This document shows positions 44,761 through 57,796 of a DNA stretch of 64,000 nucleotides, in pieces; within the stretch, counting starts at the first letter, position 1; every line of letters starts with the position of its first letter. The stretch comes from Chenopodium formosanum. Its lineage: Eukaryota; Streptophyta; Magnoliopsida; Caryophyllales; Amaranthaceae. A program made the position numbers and the translations under genes. The notes below the pieces were generated by a model that worked only from the letters and a program-made list of their open reading frames with translations, ran no database searches and was not told where the DNA came from. The stretch is from assembly GCA_024500155.1 (NCBI GenBank), contig CM044856.1:46934303-46998302 (forward strand), read 5' to 3'.

Positions 44761-47473
44761 ATGAATAACCTTTACGACAACACTATTTTGCCTAACATAT
44801 TGAAATTAAGGCTGAATCACAGAAACATCAGGGAATGGGAAAACGAGCTAAGAAATGTTCTCAGAAGTCAAAGTGTTGAGGATCGCTTATACATACCCAT
44901 TGAGAGCAGATACAATATTGGTTTCAAACCTGAAAGGCATGAGAAAGATGTTTTGGATGCAGAGAAAATCAGGAATCTTATTTTAGAATCTATTCCAACT
45001 TGTTGGAAAAGAAGGTTCAAGCACTATGAGTTGACCAATCTGCATGAATGTCTTTGTACCATGTGTCGAGGTGGCATTGGGGCATTAAAAGTGGAGGTGG
45101 AAGCATCAACGACCACAATGTAAGAGAGGTCATTAACTCAATCCCTTTGATTTACTACTCCTGGACTGACAGTGTAAGGTTTGAGACTTACAGTATACAC
45201 TACAAGATAATGGCTAAGAAACTCAAGCCTAGTTAGTCAGTTAGGAACCATGTCAATGAACTGATTGGATTACTCAATCACATGGATATCCTAGAGAGGC
45301 TATTTGATGATGAATCTACACATGACACTATCTTGTTCTCGCTCCATGATAGATTTGATCTAGTTAAGCTTATTCATGATGATGAAGGCTTGACAATGAC
45401 ATTAGTCAACCTTTTGATCAACCATTCACAGGAGTACTTGAAAAAGGACGGAAGCCAGTGCTTCTATTGTGGTAGGTGGTCTTGCCACGTACTTGGGTGT
45501 CCCCATTACGCACTAGTGAAAACGGAAGTTAAAGAGTTACCTAATGTTTTTGTTGTAGAAAATAAACTTACTTCTTCTTCAAATTGGGTATTCGATACTG
45601 GTTGTGGTGCTCACAATGTTAATAACATGCAGGGCCTAGAAGGGAGTAGGAAGTTAGCAAGAAGGGAAGTCACACTCCGAGTAGGAAATGGAGCAACAGT
45701 TGCTGCACTTGCTATTGGAGATTATCATTTGAGACTTTCGTTTGGTTTAGTATTGGTTCTTAGTAAATGTTATCATGTTCCAATAATTACCAAGAACATT
45801 ATTTCAGTTCCAACTTTAGATACTGAAGGTTTTTCTTTTGAAATAAGAGACAAGTGTTGTTTTATTTCAAAAGAAAATACGTTATATGCTAAAGCAAAGT
45901 TAATTAATGGCTTCTATGTCTTAGATTATACAACTCATGTCTACAACATAGATCATAAAAAGCAAAGAACAGATGGATCAAACCCAACTTACCTATGGCA
46001 TTGTAGGCTTGGACATATTAACCAAAAGCGCATCCAAAAATTACATAAGGATGGACTCTTTTCAACATTTGATTATGAATCATTTGAAAATTATGAGTTA
46101 TGCTTTCTTGGTAAAATGATTAAGTCACCCTTTATGGGTGTAGGTGAAATAGCAATTGACCTTTGGGACTCATACATACGGATGTGTGTGGACAAATGAG
46201 TTCAAAGGCTAGGGGTGGATTTAGTTACTTCGTTACTTTTACTGATGATTTAAGTAGATTTGGTTATGTTTACTTAATGAAGCAGAAGTCAGAAGCCTTT
46301 AAAAAGTTTAAGGAATTCAAGAATGAAATACAAAACAAACTTGGGAGAACAATTAAAGCATTGCGATCTGATCGTGGTGATGAATATTAAACCCAAGAAT
46401 TTGATGTACAACTGATTAATTGTGGAATGCTTTCACAGTTAACCCCTACAGGGATACCACAGTTAAATGGGGTGTCAGAAAGCAGAAATAGGAACTTACT
46501 AGATATGGTTCGGTCCATGATGAGATTGACTGATATTCACATATCATTCTGGGGATATGCATTAGAAGCAGCTGCTAGAGTACTGAACAGAAGCCCGTCC
46601 AAAGCAGTTGAAAAGACACCATATGAGATATGGAATGGAAGAGTTCCAAGTTTGTCTTTTATCAATATTTGGGGATGTGAAGCCTAAGTAAAAACGTTTA
46701 CAAGGCAACAAATTACACCCTAAATCAGATAAGTGTTTATTTGTGGGTTACCACAAAGAGACAAGAGGGTACTACTTCTATAATCGCGAAGATAACAAAG
46801 TGTTTGTTGCTCGCGATGATGTCTTTCTAGAAAAGGAATTCCTCTCAAGAAAGCCAAGTGGGAGTAAAGTAGTTCTCACAGAAATTCGAGACGAGCAACA
46901 AATGGATGTGGATAACACCACATCAGGGGTGAGGGTGCATAATCATGCGTTGGAGCAAGCTAATTCAACTAGTGAGACTCCTATCGTCCCACTCTTTGTT
47001 AATCGGACTCGGCATTTTTGCCGCCGAACGAGAGTCGACACGACGCGTAGGGGATTCGGACACGAAATTCGTGTCCAATTCGTCAACTTCTCCTCGGATT
47101 CGGCAGAAACCCTTATTTCCAAATTAAACAACAATGAAGAAGTAAAAAGTAATAAAACTATAGGGCTTTTACTCGTGGGCCTCTGGCGAGCCAAACACAA
47201 TTCTGATTTTGCATCGAGGGTGACGGAGAAAAGAGACTCCATTGAAGTGCAGGGAGTTTTTTAGGGAAAGAAGAAATACGAAGAGAGAGACAAGAAAAAA
47301 AAAGAAAATGTTTTCACGTGACCCTTACTCTTTATGCTTTAACAACCTGTATTTTCTTTATTATTTTCATTAAAGGCTGTTTCTTTTTTTTTTTCTATCC
47401 TTACCCACATCAGACATCCTTTTTTTCCTTTATTGTTTTTTTCATTAAAGGCTTCTTTATGGCTTACTCCGTA

Positions 47474-47543
<70 letters not shown>

Positions 47544-49399
47544 GTCCCCGCACCCGTGTCCAAATTTCGGAGTCAGTCCCCGAGTCCCAAAATTTTGGAC
47601 TTTGCCGAATAGGACACCTTGACGCGTGTCCGTGTCCGACACCCGTACCCGAGTCCTAGTAACATAGGTCCCACTTGAATCTAATTCTTGCGAAAATCTT
47701 CAAAGAGTTAAAGAGAACATTTCTATTATTGCTCCTACCCCACGAAGGTCTGCCAGAATAAAAAACACACAGTTTGTTGAAGTTTTGTTAATTGAGGATT
47801 CTAAAATCTTCTTATTGGAGAATGAGGAACCTACTACCTACAAGCTAGCTTTGGCGAGCCCCAACTCAAATGAATGGCTCGAGGCCATGAAATCTGAAAT
47901 GGAATCAATGTCTGAAAATGTTGTGTGAACCCTAGTAGACTTGCCTAATAGGGTAAAACCTATTGGTTGCAAGTGGGTTTACAAGATTAAAACAGACAAG
48001 AATGGAAATTCCTACATCTATAAAGAAAGACTGGTGGCAAAAGGGTACATACAGATTCATTGTATTGACAATGATGAAACCTTTTCTCCAGTAGCAATGC
48101 TTAAGTCCATCCGGATTCTTCTAGCGATTGCTGCATTTTTTCGATTACGAAATTTGGCAGATGGATGTCAAAACAGCCTTCTTGAATGGGTTCTTGATGG
48201 AGGAAGTGTATATGACACAACCTGATGGTTTTGAAGATCCAGAAAATCCTGGAAACGTATGCAAGCTTCAGAAATCCATTTTGGAGTTGAAGCAAGCATC
48301 AAGGAGTTGGAACCTTCATTTTGATGAAGCAATCAAACAGTTTGGTTTTCCCAAAAGCAAAGAGGAACCTTGTTTATATAAGAAGTCCAGTGGGAGAAGC
48401 ATAGTTTTCTTAGTCTTGTATGTATATGACATACTTCTCATGGGGAACGACATACCAATGCTCAAGTAAGTCAAGGAGTGGTTGAAGAGTTGTTTCTCCA
48501 TGAAAGACTTGGGTGACGCCGAGTACATTTTGGGAATCAAGATCCATCGAGACAGGTCTCGAAGGATGATTTGACTGGGTCAAGAGACTTATATTGATAA
48601 TATTCTTGATAGGTTCGAGATGGTAAAATCAAAGAGAGGATTCCTCCCCATGTCTCATGGCATTACGCTTAGTAAATCTCAATGTCTGATTATGTCAGAC
48701 GAGATGAGGCGTATGGCTATTATACCTTATGCTTCGGCAGTAGGGTCGATAATGTATGCCATGATTTGTACAAGGACGGATGTTTCATATGCTCTAAGCA
48801 TGTGTAGCAGATTACAGGCAAATCAAGGAGAAGGACACTGGACAGCTGCCAAGAACATCCTGAAGTACTTTAAAAGGACTAAAGGAATGTTTTTAGTATA
48901 TGGTGGCAAAGATGAGTTGGTTGTCAAAGGTTATACGGATGCGAGTTTTCAAACAGACAGACATGATTTTAAATCCCAATCTTGATACATATTTTGTCTA
49001 AATGGAGGAGAAGTGAGCTAGAAGAGTTCAAAGCAAAGCATTGTCGTAGACTCTACTACAAAATAAGAGTATTTAGCTGCTGTTGAAGCAGCTAAGGAGG
49101 CTGTTTGGATTAAGAAATTCCTTATTGAGATGGACATTGGACTAAGTGCTCAGAAGGGAATTGAGTTGTATTATGACAACAATGGCACCATTTCTCAGTC
49201 AAAGGAGCCTATGTCACACTTCAAATCCAAACATGTTAAGAGGAAGTATAATCTCATTCGAGAAATCATTGGCAGAGGAGATGTCAAGATGTGCAAAGTT
49301 CATACGGATGAGAATATCGCTGATCCACTTACTAAACCCCTTCCCTTGCCTAAGCATGAGAAATATGCTAATGCAATTGGATTCAGGCGAATGATGTAA
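44761..49399 (+). pseudogene. Copia gag-pol polyprotein, multiply interrupted
   Basis: Gag starts at the ATG 44761 (MNNLYDNTILPNILKLRL). The zinc knuckle at about 45460 is CFYCGRWSCHVLGC, with Cys where His is usual. Protease WVFDTGCGAH is near 45590. Integrase: WHCRLGHINQKRI, HTDVCGQMSS, FTDDLSRFGYVY, ALRSDRGDEY, NGVSESRNRN, so Asp, Asp and Glu are present across frames. Reverse transcriptase: CKWVYKIKTDKNGNSYIYKE, ETFSPVAMLKSIR, then after a frameshift [13 protein letters not shown] and YVYDILLMG, where the catalytic YVDD is damaged. RNase H: VKGYTDASF, and the end KHVKRKYNLIRE..ADPLTKPLP. A hAT-like element interrupts the integrase-RT linker. It would have encoded all retrotransposition proteins. 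Confidence 0.93.
46994..47667. mobile_element. hAT-like non-autonomous element inside copia pol
   Basis: Perfect 8-bp duplication GTCCCACT (46986-46993 and 47668-47675). Ends CTTTGTTAATCGGACTCGG and inverse CTATGTTACTAGGACTCGG agree at 15 of 19 positions. The interior has GC-rich terminal thirds (GTGTCCG, ACCCGTACCC words) and a (TA)n microsatellite at about 47477-47540. Non-coding; frames at 47318-47659 are translations of the TA run. Confidence 0.92.
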
Positions 49400-50212
49400 T
49401 TTAAGTTGTATTTGTTTTTGGAGGAAAACTTATTACATATGTGATACATTCATTGGCAGAATAATGTTTAATCAGAAATTCATCATTTCTCTTATTTAAT
49501 TGTGGTTTTATGAGTTTAAATAAAATGTCCAAAATAATTATGGATTGATGGGCTTATCAGGTTGATTACCCGGTAAATGAAACCCCACAGGTGAACAAAA
49601 TCCATATGTTATTGCAGTTCCTAGTCTAAAGTCATTAAAGTGGACAGAAATGATCTCTTTAAATGGACTAGCATGTAAGATTGATTGGATAGCGTTGTTT
49701 CATGGGCTATAGGAGCGTAGTGAAGCTCGGTCAATCACATGGAAATGCATGAATGATGCATGATCAAACTACAGACCTACTATAAAGCTCAAGTGTAGAG
49801 CTTCCGAATATATTATTGGATTCCTTTGACATGAGTGGAACACTAATTCCATTCAACGATTGATGTAAATGTGTACATTCAAACGTCTTCCCGTAACTAG
49901 AGATTATAAAGGGTGTTTCTTGGTTACCTCATGATTTGAGTGGGAGCTTTGGTTGCCACAAGATTGGATTGAGTCTACCTATTTAATTAGGAATGTGTCT
50001 TGTCCCCTTGAGGAAAGAGAATTCAGAAAATGCATGGTCGTGCTCAAATGGATTACATAGTTATCATTTATTTTATAATTCTAACTCAGTTTCTCAAGAA
50101 GAGATTTGTAGATTAATATGATCACGACATGAGATGCAATCATATTATCAAATGACACACATTGACTTAAAGAATTTTAATATTGTGCACTTGTCTCAGA
50201 CAAGTGGGAGAT
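49400..50212 (+). other. 3' untranslated region of copia family 1 and polypurine tract
   Basis: No gene is seen. It ends in the purine tract AAGTGGGAGAT (50202-50212) next to the 3' LTR. Confidence 0.85.
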
Positions 50213-50976
50213 TGAAGGAATTCTGTCTTTGATAAGTGCAATTACTAGATATATCAAGGATCACTATTATGGAGATAATAAGTTTGTTCTTTTGGGTCGT
50301 CATTATCTGTTGCTAAACAATGATCAATGATCTTTGGGCTAGTTAAATAGTCCAAATCCCACTAGAATGAATCCTATGAGGTCACAGACAAAGGTATTGG
50401 GTTAAGCAAGTTAGAGGCCCACTTATGGGCCTCATGAATAAGTAACTAATCATGAATTTGATTGGGCCAGCATAGTTAGATTAGAGTTAGGTTTTGGGCT
50501 TTGTCATTGACCCTTATTTAGAGATGAGATATATAAATAAGGTGCATGCCTAGGGTTGTATCATACAACAAAAGTAACAGTTTATTGTGCATCAAGCAAC
50601 CAGTAATCCTAAAACCCTCTCTCTCTCTCTCTCTTTCTCTCTATCCTATGGCTCTCTCTCCTCCCCCCTTGGACTCACGGCCGGCCACCCCTAGTGGCGC
50701 GTGTGGTAGTTTGTGATTGGTTTGTTGCTCATTCTTCTCCTTAAAAGGTTAATTGAAGGGTTCAATTGCAACTAACTAGCATTAGTGGAGATCTTTATCC
50801 GTGCCTATGGACCAAGTAGAGGAATCACGTTTGAGGTTCTTTGTCTCCCTTATTCTAGTTCGATCACACTTCAAAGGCAATAATTCTAATTCTTTATGTG
50901 TTATGCATGATCTTGGGATGAGCTGCTATTTGAATATGATTCATGTTTTCCGCATTCGTACCTATAAACTCCTACA
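50213..50976 (+). repeat. 3' LTR of copia family 1
   Basis: It runs from TGAAGGAATTCTG to CTCCTACA. A (CT)n run lies at about 50617-50642. Confidence 0.95.
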
Positions 50977-53786
50977 AACGTTTGACAATCATCAAAGCGG
51001 ACTAGTACTCAAACAAGAAAGCTCACAATACTCATGGTCGAGGAAAAAAGGTTCCGATAGCAATAATGAGAAGTACACTTATGACTATTTTTAATCTCTT
51101 AAAGTATTCTCATAGGTCGATCCAGTATGGTTCTAAACCAATACTTGTGTAAATGATTTATGACGATCATGTCCTTGTAGCAGAAGAAACGGTGCTGTGA
51201 ATCAAACTACACACTAATCGTAAATTGTCATTAATCGTCCATCGTTTAAATGACCTCGATTAGGGATAATTTCCGTTTATAATATTCAACGTTCACTTAA
51301 TAGGTGTTTCCTTATCAAGACTGGTCTTGATACCCTATTTTGAATATTCTCATAATCAAATGGACTCATTATTTAATCCTAAACCATAATTAAATAGCAA
51401 ACAGAGTGATAAAATTGCATGAAATTTTAAATAACTCCAAAACCTGAATGGTTCAACTTATGATAAATGGTTTTCCGAATGTTTTAAGAGTAACACTCTT
51501 TATAAAACATTTATAGAAATCACACCCATATTTAATATGCTTGATTTCTTTCATGCAATTGTGAATGTTGTCGTTCACTTATTGCATAGGTTTAGTTATA
51601 ATTACGTTGCTAATCTTAGCATCTTCATTACTTATTACTTTCTTAATAAGATGATAAAATTTGAGATTGGCATGGATTATATGTGATTTAGGATTTATTG
51701 TCCACATGATGGCTCCCACTCATTTTCATTATTGATATCATCAACTTGACAACCTACAATCATTAACATTCAACAACTCATTGTTAGCTCTAATCACTTG
51801 TGATCATGGAAATTTTCCTTAAATTCCTGCACATTACACATGGATGCACGCCCATGTTACCATTCTCAAGCCACGACTCATTGTTAGCTCGTGCTTATAA
51901 ACGACTTCCTTGTTGAGGATCTAATTCTTGTTAAGGCTTGTGCTTGCAACATCAATTCTAAAATTGTATTTGTTTCCATAAGTCAAGAACTCATCCTGTT
52001 ACTTATCTAAGTACTTTGGATGTTCTTGGCCATAATTAGAAGATCTAATACATAGATTAAGGTTGATTGGTTCTACATACGTACTTCACATGCTCTAAGC
52101 ATGTAAGTCGTGCAACGATTCCATGTCATAACGTACGTGATGGATTAAGTTGTAGAGCAATTCACAATCTTTTTCTATCCATGTGACAGTTTAGCTTATT
52201 CAGTTTCACCGAGTCTTGCTTAAATTGTTCGCTATGTGATACGGTTGAAAGTATCTTACTAGAGTATTTCTTGTTTGACTTGGTATTTAGCCTACCTTAT
52301 ACTTAGTTCAAACTTTAACTTAGCTTTATACATATGGGTTGAAAGCCTTTCAGAGTCCTTCATGTTCAACATGGTAAATTTCTTTACCCGTTTAAACATT
52401 TAATTAAGTCTATACCATAGAACTTAATTCCCAATATGCAATAAGTATCGCCTTTAGCTTGGTCCATTGTCAAAAATACCTTCAAATCTAATCATTTAGC
52501 ATTTGATATTTATTTCACAATAGAGTTCATTCTTCTCGTTAAAACTTTACTTTTGCTCCCACTAAACTTCTTATTCATCAGAATTTCTATGTTTCTCCAT
52601 AAGCCAACCCTCTTATTAACTTTATGAGAAAACACGTTCCAATTCCTAAATGAAATGCTTCCTTTAATCCCATGACTGATTCCTTGAGCTTGCTTTCAAA
52701 TCTAGCATTATTTAGATTTTCAAAAACCCTTATACTATTTTCATAATCACTTCCAAAATCCTATTTTAGGAAGGCAGTTTTGGTATCTAATTTGTCATGT
52801 TTCATATGTGCAATTTTGCTAGAACAATCACGAAAAGACTTTAGCATTCTGATTGGTGAATAGGTTTTTATTAAAATCAACTTCATGAATTTAATTGTAT
52901 CCTTTTCAACCAATCTAGCTATGTATACATATAGATTTCCACATTTGTTAGTTTTCTCCTTGAAAACTTATTTGAAATCGATGGGTCTTTCACCCTTTAT
53001 GCAAATTAATCAAGTTTTAAAACATGATTTGCAAACATGGGGTCTATTTCGGATTTATATGGCCTCTAACTAACCATTATTCGGAATTTGGATTTGTCGT
53101 AGCTATTTTACAAGATATTATTCCCTTACTATCTAATAGTAAATAGTATGCTTGTAAGTCTTAGGTTTATTTAAAGTTTAATAGAAAATTAATAGGATTC
53201 AATCCAAGCCTTTGGTGAATTGTATACATATACGGGGTTATTACATCAAACACTGAGTTTCAAGGCGCTTCCAAAGCCCTTTAATTTTCTTGATCTTACT
53301 CCAACTTTTCAAAAGTTTTATGAGAAATGAATTCTTTTTTAAGGCACTTGTAAAGTCCTTTTGAGTATTCTTGATCAAGTATTCACACAAAGCCCTTTTA
53401 AGATCTTTCGAGATTCTCGGTTCTAGTTTGTTACTAAGCTCGATTGTCATGGAGTTCATTTTCCTCCCACTTGTCGTTTTGGAAATGTGTTACTTTCCAA
53501 AAAGACACCACTTTGAGAAACAAACACTATGTTCTCAATTAAGTTGTGGAGGTAATGCCTGTGGTCTCACTTGAATGCTTACAAAGAGACATGTATATTT
53601 TCTTTGGGTAAAAGTTCATTGTAAAACAAACAGTTAGCTCCCACTTGAGCTATCATAGCCTTTAATGAGCCATTAAGCTCCCACTCAACCACCTAGCTCT
53701 TGCTAAGCCGGTGAGCTCCCACTGAGTCAATTAGGTCCCACTGAGCAAGTGAACTCTCACTGTGGCTAAGAGTTTTAGACATATAC
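50977..53786 (-). pseudogene. Decayed copia pol of copy D (reverse transcriptase, RNase H)
   Basis: On the minus strand, reading leftward, degenerate reverse transcriptase is recognisable: KEKTNKCGNLYVYIARLVEK (near 52950), KTYSPIRMLKS (about 52870-52837) and DTKTAFL (about 52790-52770). RNase H-side relics (DEFLTYGNKYNF, ASTSLNKN) lie near 51940-51980. Many stops. It continues the body of copy D after the family 1 insertion and is cut at 53787 by copy A. The purely non-coding part, 53560-53786, has repeated GAGCTCCCACT words. The open frame at 53459-53241 is not identified. Confidence 0.75.
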
Positions 53787-54909
53787 TAAAAGGAATGGTG
53801 TCCTTCGAACAAGTGTACTATTCCTTTAGTGGGTTCAGAAATATTAGAAAGCTAATATATTCGGTAAGGTCAAGTGATCGGAATGCTTGAGTGAAGGCTG
53901 CTTCCGATCAGTAATATTAATGCATATTTAATATTACAACTTAATCTTGACTAAACCCTTCGGGTCATACCCAAGCAACTAACAAACCGTAGCGACGAAT
54001 TAATCCGAAAGAAATTAATAAGTCGACCGAGTAATTAATATTCAGATGTCGAGAATTCGAGCTTAGGGCGTCAGATATCGCAAGGCTAGGCGCGCCAGCC
54101 GCAACAACTAACAACAGCATGGCTGGGCCAATGCGTGCTGCCTAGCAATGTTCGGCCAAGGCGCAAGGCCAGCAGCAGCTTGAATCCTTGGTGCATGGCT
54201 CACTGGTTGAGAGCGCTAATAGCCCGCATGTTTGTGCTGGGCCTACTAGGCAAGGCAGCCAGGGCAAAGACAGCCCACCTTGGCTGTCTTAATGCCTAAG
54301 GGTGGGTGCTATATGGTGCATGGTGAGAGGTGTGTGAAGTGTTGTGTTGGCCGTTTTTAGGAGAGAGAGTGGGAGCAAGTTTGATCCCCCCTCCTCCAAA
54401 TGGTCCTCACCTAACCTCTCACTTGAGCTTACCACTTGTTGATTTATTACTAGTTTGATTATTAATTTTATTTTAGCTTTAAAATAAATGGGAAAATCAA
54501 ATTCTCCCACATTGATGGGAGAGCTTTTCACTCTCTAGCTCTTCTCTATAAATACTTAACTTGGGGCATTGGGAAGAGCACTTGAGTAAGAGTTGAAAAA
54601 GGCATCACCATTGTGAAAACCTTTGAACTCATTAATTACTCGGGTTTTGGTTGGGCCTTGCTAACCCCAAGGCATTTAACCGTTTTCGGTGGTCGAGTTA
54701 TGGATGGACTATCGTTGGAGGCAATTGTAATTTCGAGGCTTGCTTTCAAAGTAAGAGCCTTTTCCGGTCGGGCAAAGCACGCTCCAAAGGTAATCGTTTT
54801 ATGTTATTCTTGTGATTAATTTAATTATGTTTATAGTTTTATTTATTGCGAGTGCGGTCTTGTTTTAGGGTTTGTTTCCATTGTGAGTCGGACTCACCAA
54901 ACCCCAATA
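53787..54909 (+). repeat. 5' LTR of copy A
   Basis: It is 1123 bp, TAAAAGGAATGG to CCCCAATA. TATAAATA is at 54547-54554, with a GC island at 54085-54290. It is shorter than the 1247-bp relatives because the GC island and its surroundings are contracted. Confidence 0.92.
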
Positions 54910-54923
54910 GCGGTATCGGAACT
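54910..54923 (+). promoter_or_regulatory. Primer-binding site, copy A
   Basis: GCGGTATCGGAAC. Copies B and C have GCGGTATCGGAGCC. All share two differences from the initiator-Met site TGGTATCAGAGC (first T to C, and A to G). Confidence 0.8.
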
Positions 54924-57796
54924 TTGCCCGTTTATTTTTAAAATCATAATATTTTTCAAGGTATTTTTATGGCTTAATTTTTCTGGTATTCAGTTGCTAA
55001 TTAGATTAATAGCTCGTTTTATCTATTTAAACCTTGTATTAGAGCCGTCTTCAGCTCCCGAACCCAGATTTCGACCCAAAAATAGTGAATTTAGGGTGGA
55101 AAAGGCGTTCCGGAAATGGTGTTATCCTTATGGGACTCGATTTATAGCCAAAAACGGACCAGAAATGTACTTTTCGAGGGATTTTTCGTTTTGACGAAAA
55201 TTTTTAAGTCTTTCTAACCTTGAAAACTCATTGCATATTTATGGTAGTTATGTATTTGGTTATTTCCTTAATTTATATGCAATTTTAAACCTCTTTAGGC
55301 ATAATTACTTGGTGGTAATTTATGTTTGAAAGCTTGGTTTTATTTTTTACGTAATTGCAAATTAATTGCATTAAGTGTGAAATTGTTGTTCTTTGAGGCT
55401 TCTATGTACTAAAGATTCAATCTTTAATTATGTTAAGTGATTGAAACTTAGAGTTACTAAATTCCAAGTTTTTTTGTTAAACTTTGTTGATTTAATCATT
55501 TTAGTTGATTGGAATCATAAAGATTAAAACTTGTGATAGAAATTTGTTTATCTTCATATTGGAAGATGTAATTTTTCAAGGATTTACAAGTATTAATGTT
55601 GGAGTTTTTATTAAACTTATGTTCATTTTTCCAACTCCCTTTTATTTTGTCAAAATCTCAAGATTAATTTAAATTGATTAAATTAATAATGAGAATTGTC
55701 CTAATTTATTTTGTTACACCAAGTTTAAACCAATTTTTATTAAAGAATGGTTCTTGGAAATTATTTTGGTTAATTGCACTTGGATGAATTTATTTAAGTT
55801 GGACTTGATATTAATTTCATTTTTCCTCAAAATTAATTCTAAAATTAATTTTGTTGAATTGATTAATATTGTCACACACAAAATCCAAAATTTTTCCGAG
55901 GCATAAGCTCACAAGTCGAGGCTTAAGAGCCCTGAGCTAGCTCTCGGCCAGCTAGGCTGCTCACGCAGCCCACATGAGGCTGTTGAGGTTGCTGGGTGCC
56001 TCATGTGTGCGTAGTGCTGTGCGCATAGGCAGCCCGCCTATGCGTGCATGAGTGTGTGCGAGGGAAGGTCAGAGGCTGCTCCTCGCTGCCAGCATTGTGG
56101 TGCGCCAGCCAGCAACAAGCATCAGCATGGCGCAGAAGCAGCATGGTGTTGTGCGCGTTGTGCGCGCTGCTACGCTGGGCTGGCCGTGGCTGGTGCGAGC
56201 ACAACCAGCCCGTGTGCATGCTTGGTGTTGCGGCGAGTAGGATTGGATGTGCTACGTGCTTGTGGTATGATGCGCACAATCCCATCATTGGCTCATTAAC
56301 CTCGGGTTTTAAGGCAATGCTATTTTAAAGCTTATTTATGCGTTGTTTAGTATGTAAATAAGGGTAATATAGTGCAATGTAGTGCAATGAGTTCGTACAA
56401 CATAGGCATCAAGGGCCACGTTATTGATACGTTAAAGTTCGTTGATGTGGGCTGTGTCATGCTTAGCGAGATCGGGCCCACTCCCACGTTCGTTGAGCAT
56501 CAAACGGTTGTGCGGGGTGTGAGCACTCCAAGTCTTAGTGCTAGGCACTTAGACATTTTAGACTACATAATTTTTTGCTTAAATTGTCGTTCTAATTATT
56601 TTAATTATTTTATTTATTTAATTAAAATTTTGGAGGCTAGCCCTTGGATTTTTTAGCGACATTTGCAAAATTTAATTTATTATTTTCATAATCGGTTAAA
56701 ACAACTTTGACTAGTTAGGCGTGTTAATTGGATTAACCACCTTGATTAGTTACTAGTTCTCGCGTGTTTATGCATTGTTACTTGTTTATCGTTGTAAAAT
56801 GCATGGGCCATAAACAAATAGTGAATGGATGAATGGAATGTATATACTCTCACAAATTTATAAAATGGCAACAAGTGGGGCCCTATTAGGATAGAAAATA
56901 CGGATTGTGATCCGTGATGTATTTTTGTAAATCTAAATACGGTCTGCGAACCGTTGAGTATTTTTGTACCTTAATATTTAGATTAGTCCTAATCGTAGAT
57001 ACTAGTAGTCGCATTTATTTTGGTCAAGTCTTGGAAGACGAAGCCATGAAGTTGCAAATGAAGACCTTTTAAAGATTTGAAGATCTCAAGGGGTCATGCT
57101 AGTTTCCAAATGCATCTCTATTTATGTTTTTCGATATGTATATGTTTACGTATATGAATTATATGTTAGATGTATGTTTAAGATTTCAAATGCATCTCTA
57201 TTTATGTTTATGCTAGTTGCTAAATGCATCTCTATTTATGTTTACGTATATGAATTATATGTTGTGATGATTAATTAAGTTCACTTAAATCAACCAACAT
57301 AGAAACCCTAGGTCCCTAAATATTGAGTAAAACTTGTCATTCCAAAACAAAACTTACCAACCGAACGAGGTTAGTGGTGGGCTACGCCAAAGCGAGGCAT
57401 CACTACTTCTCCAAGGAACGTAAGGCATACCGGGTATGCAAGTTGGTTTTGGTTGTACTCAACGATATGAGTGATGGAGTCCTAACATGTCGTGGCAAAG
57501 TGAATAAATTGTTGAGAGAGCATTAGATGCGACGATTTATTCAACCAAGAGTGGCTTGGACCCATTAGCAAAGCGTTGCTTACCTTAAGAGATTGAGTGT
57601 TAAGACAAGCCAAAGCATGCTTAACCACTCTTTGTTTCTTTGGATCTTGGAATCGACTTATTCTCACCCAAAATGGGGACAACTTTTAAATGTGTGAATA
57701 AGACGTTTTAAATAAGTTTGATTAAAATGCATGAATTCAATCTTATTTAAGTATTATGAATGGTTTTTCATTTTAAATTCTTTTAACTGTAGAATC
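54924..57796 (+). other. Long leader of copy A
   Basis: 2.9 kb without a gene. It has a GC-rich island at 55915-56250, whose several overlapping open frames (56001-56328) are taken as composition artefacts, and the paired hairpins at 56896-56963. A triplicated TTTCAAATGCATCTCTATTTATG-like unit (described here in parts: CCAAATGCATCTC, TATTTATGTTT) lies at 57095-57250. Confidence 0.8.
56896..56963 (+). promoter_or_regulatory. Paired 29-nt leader hairpins, copy A
   Basis: Units 56896-56924 and 56935-56963 have a 10-nt spacer. Inner stems are ACGGAT/ATCCGT (loop TGTG) and ACGGT/ACCGT (loop CTGCGA); outer ends are AAATAC/GTATTT in both. Confidence 0.72.

Larger units (their letters stand above)
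41928..50976 (+). mobile_element. Full-length Ty1/copia element, family 1
   Basis: About 9.05 kb including a 674-bp hAT-like insertion. LTRs are 763 and 764 bp. Target sites are GACGT (41923-41927) and AACGT (50977-50981), 4 of 5 identical. The order gag, protease, integrase, reverse transcriptase, RNase H on one strand defines copia. The LTRs carry several indels against each other, such as about 20 bp missing from the 5' copy near 42285. Many stops and frameshifts: not autonomous. It is inserted in the 3' part of copy D. Confidence 0.95.

Noticed and set aside
47318..47659. Open frames with long Tyr-Ile repeats on both strands
   Set aside because: They are translations of the (TA)n microsatellite in the hAT-like element.
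56001..56328. Four overlapping frames on both strands
   Set aside because: The leader GC island lacks stop codons because of its composition; the frames are not shared with the same island in copy B.
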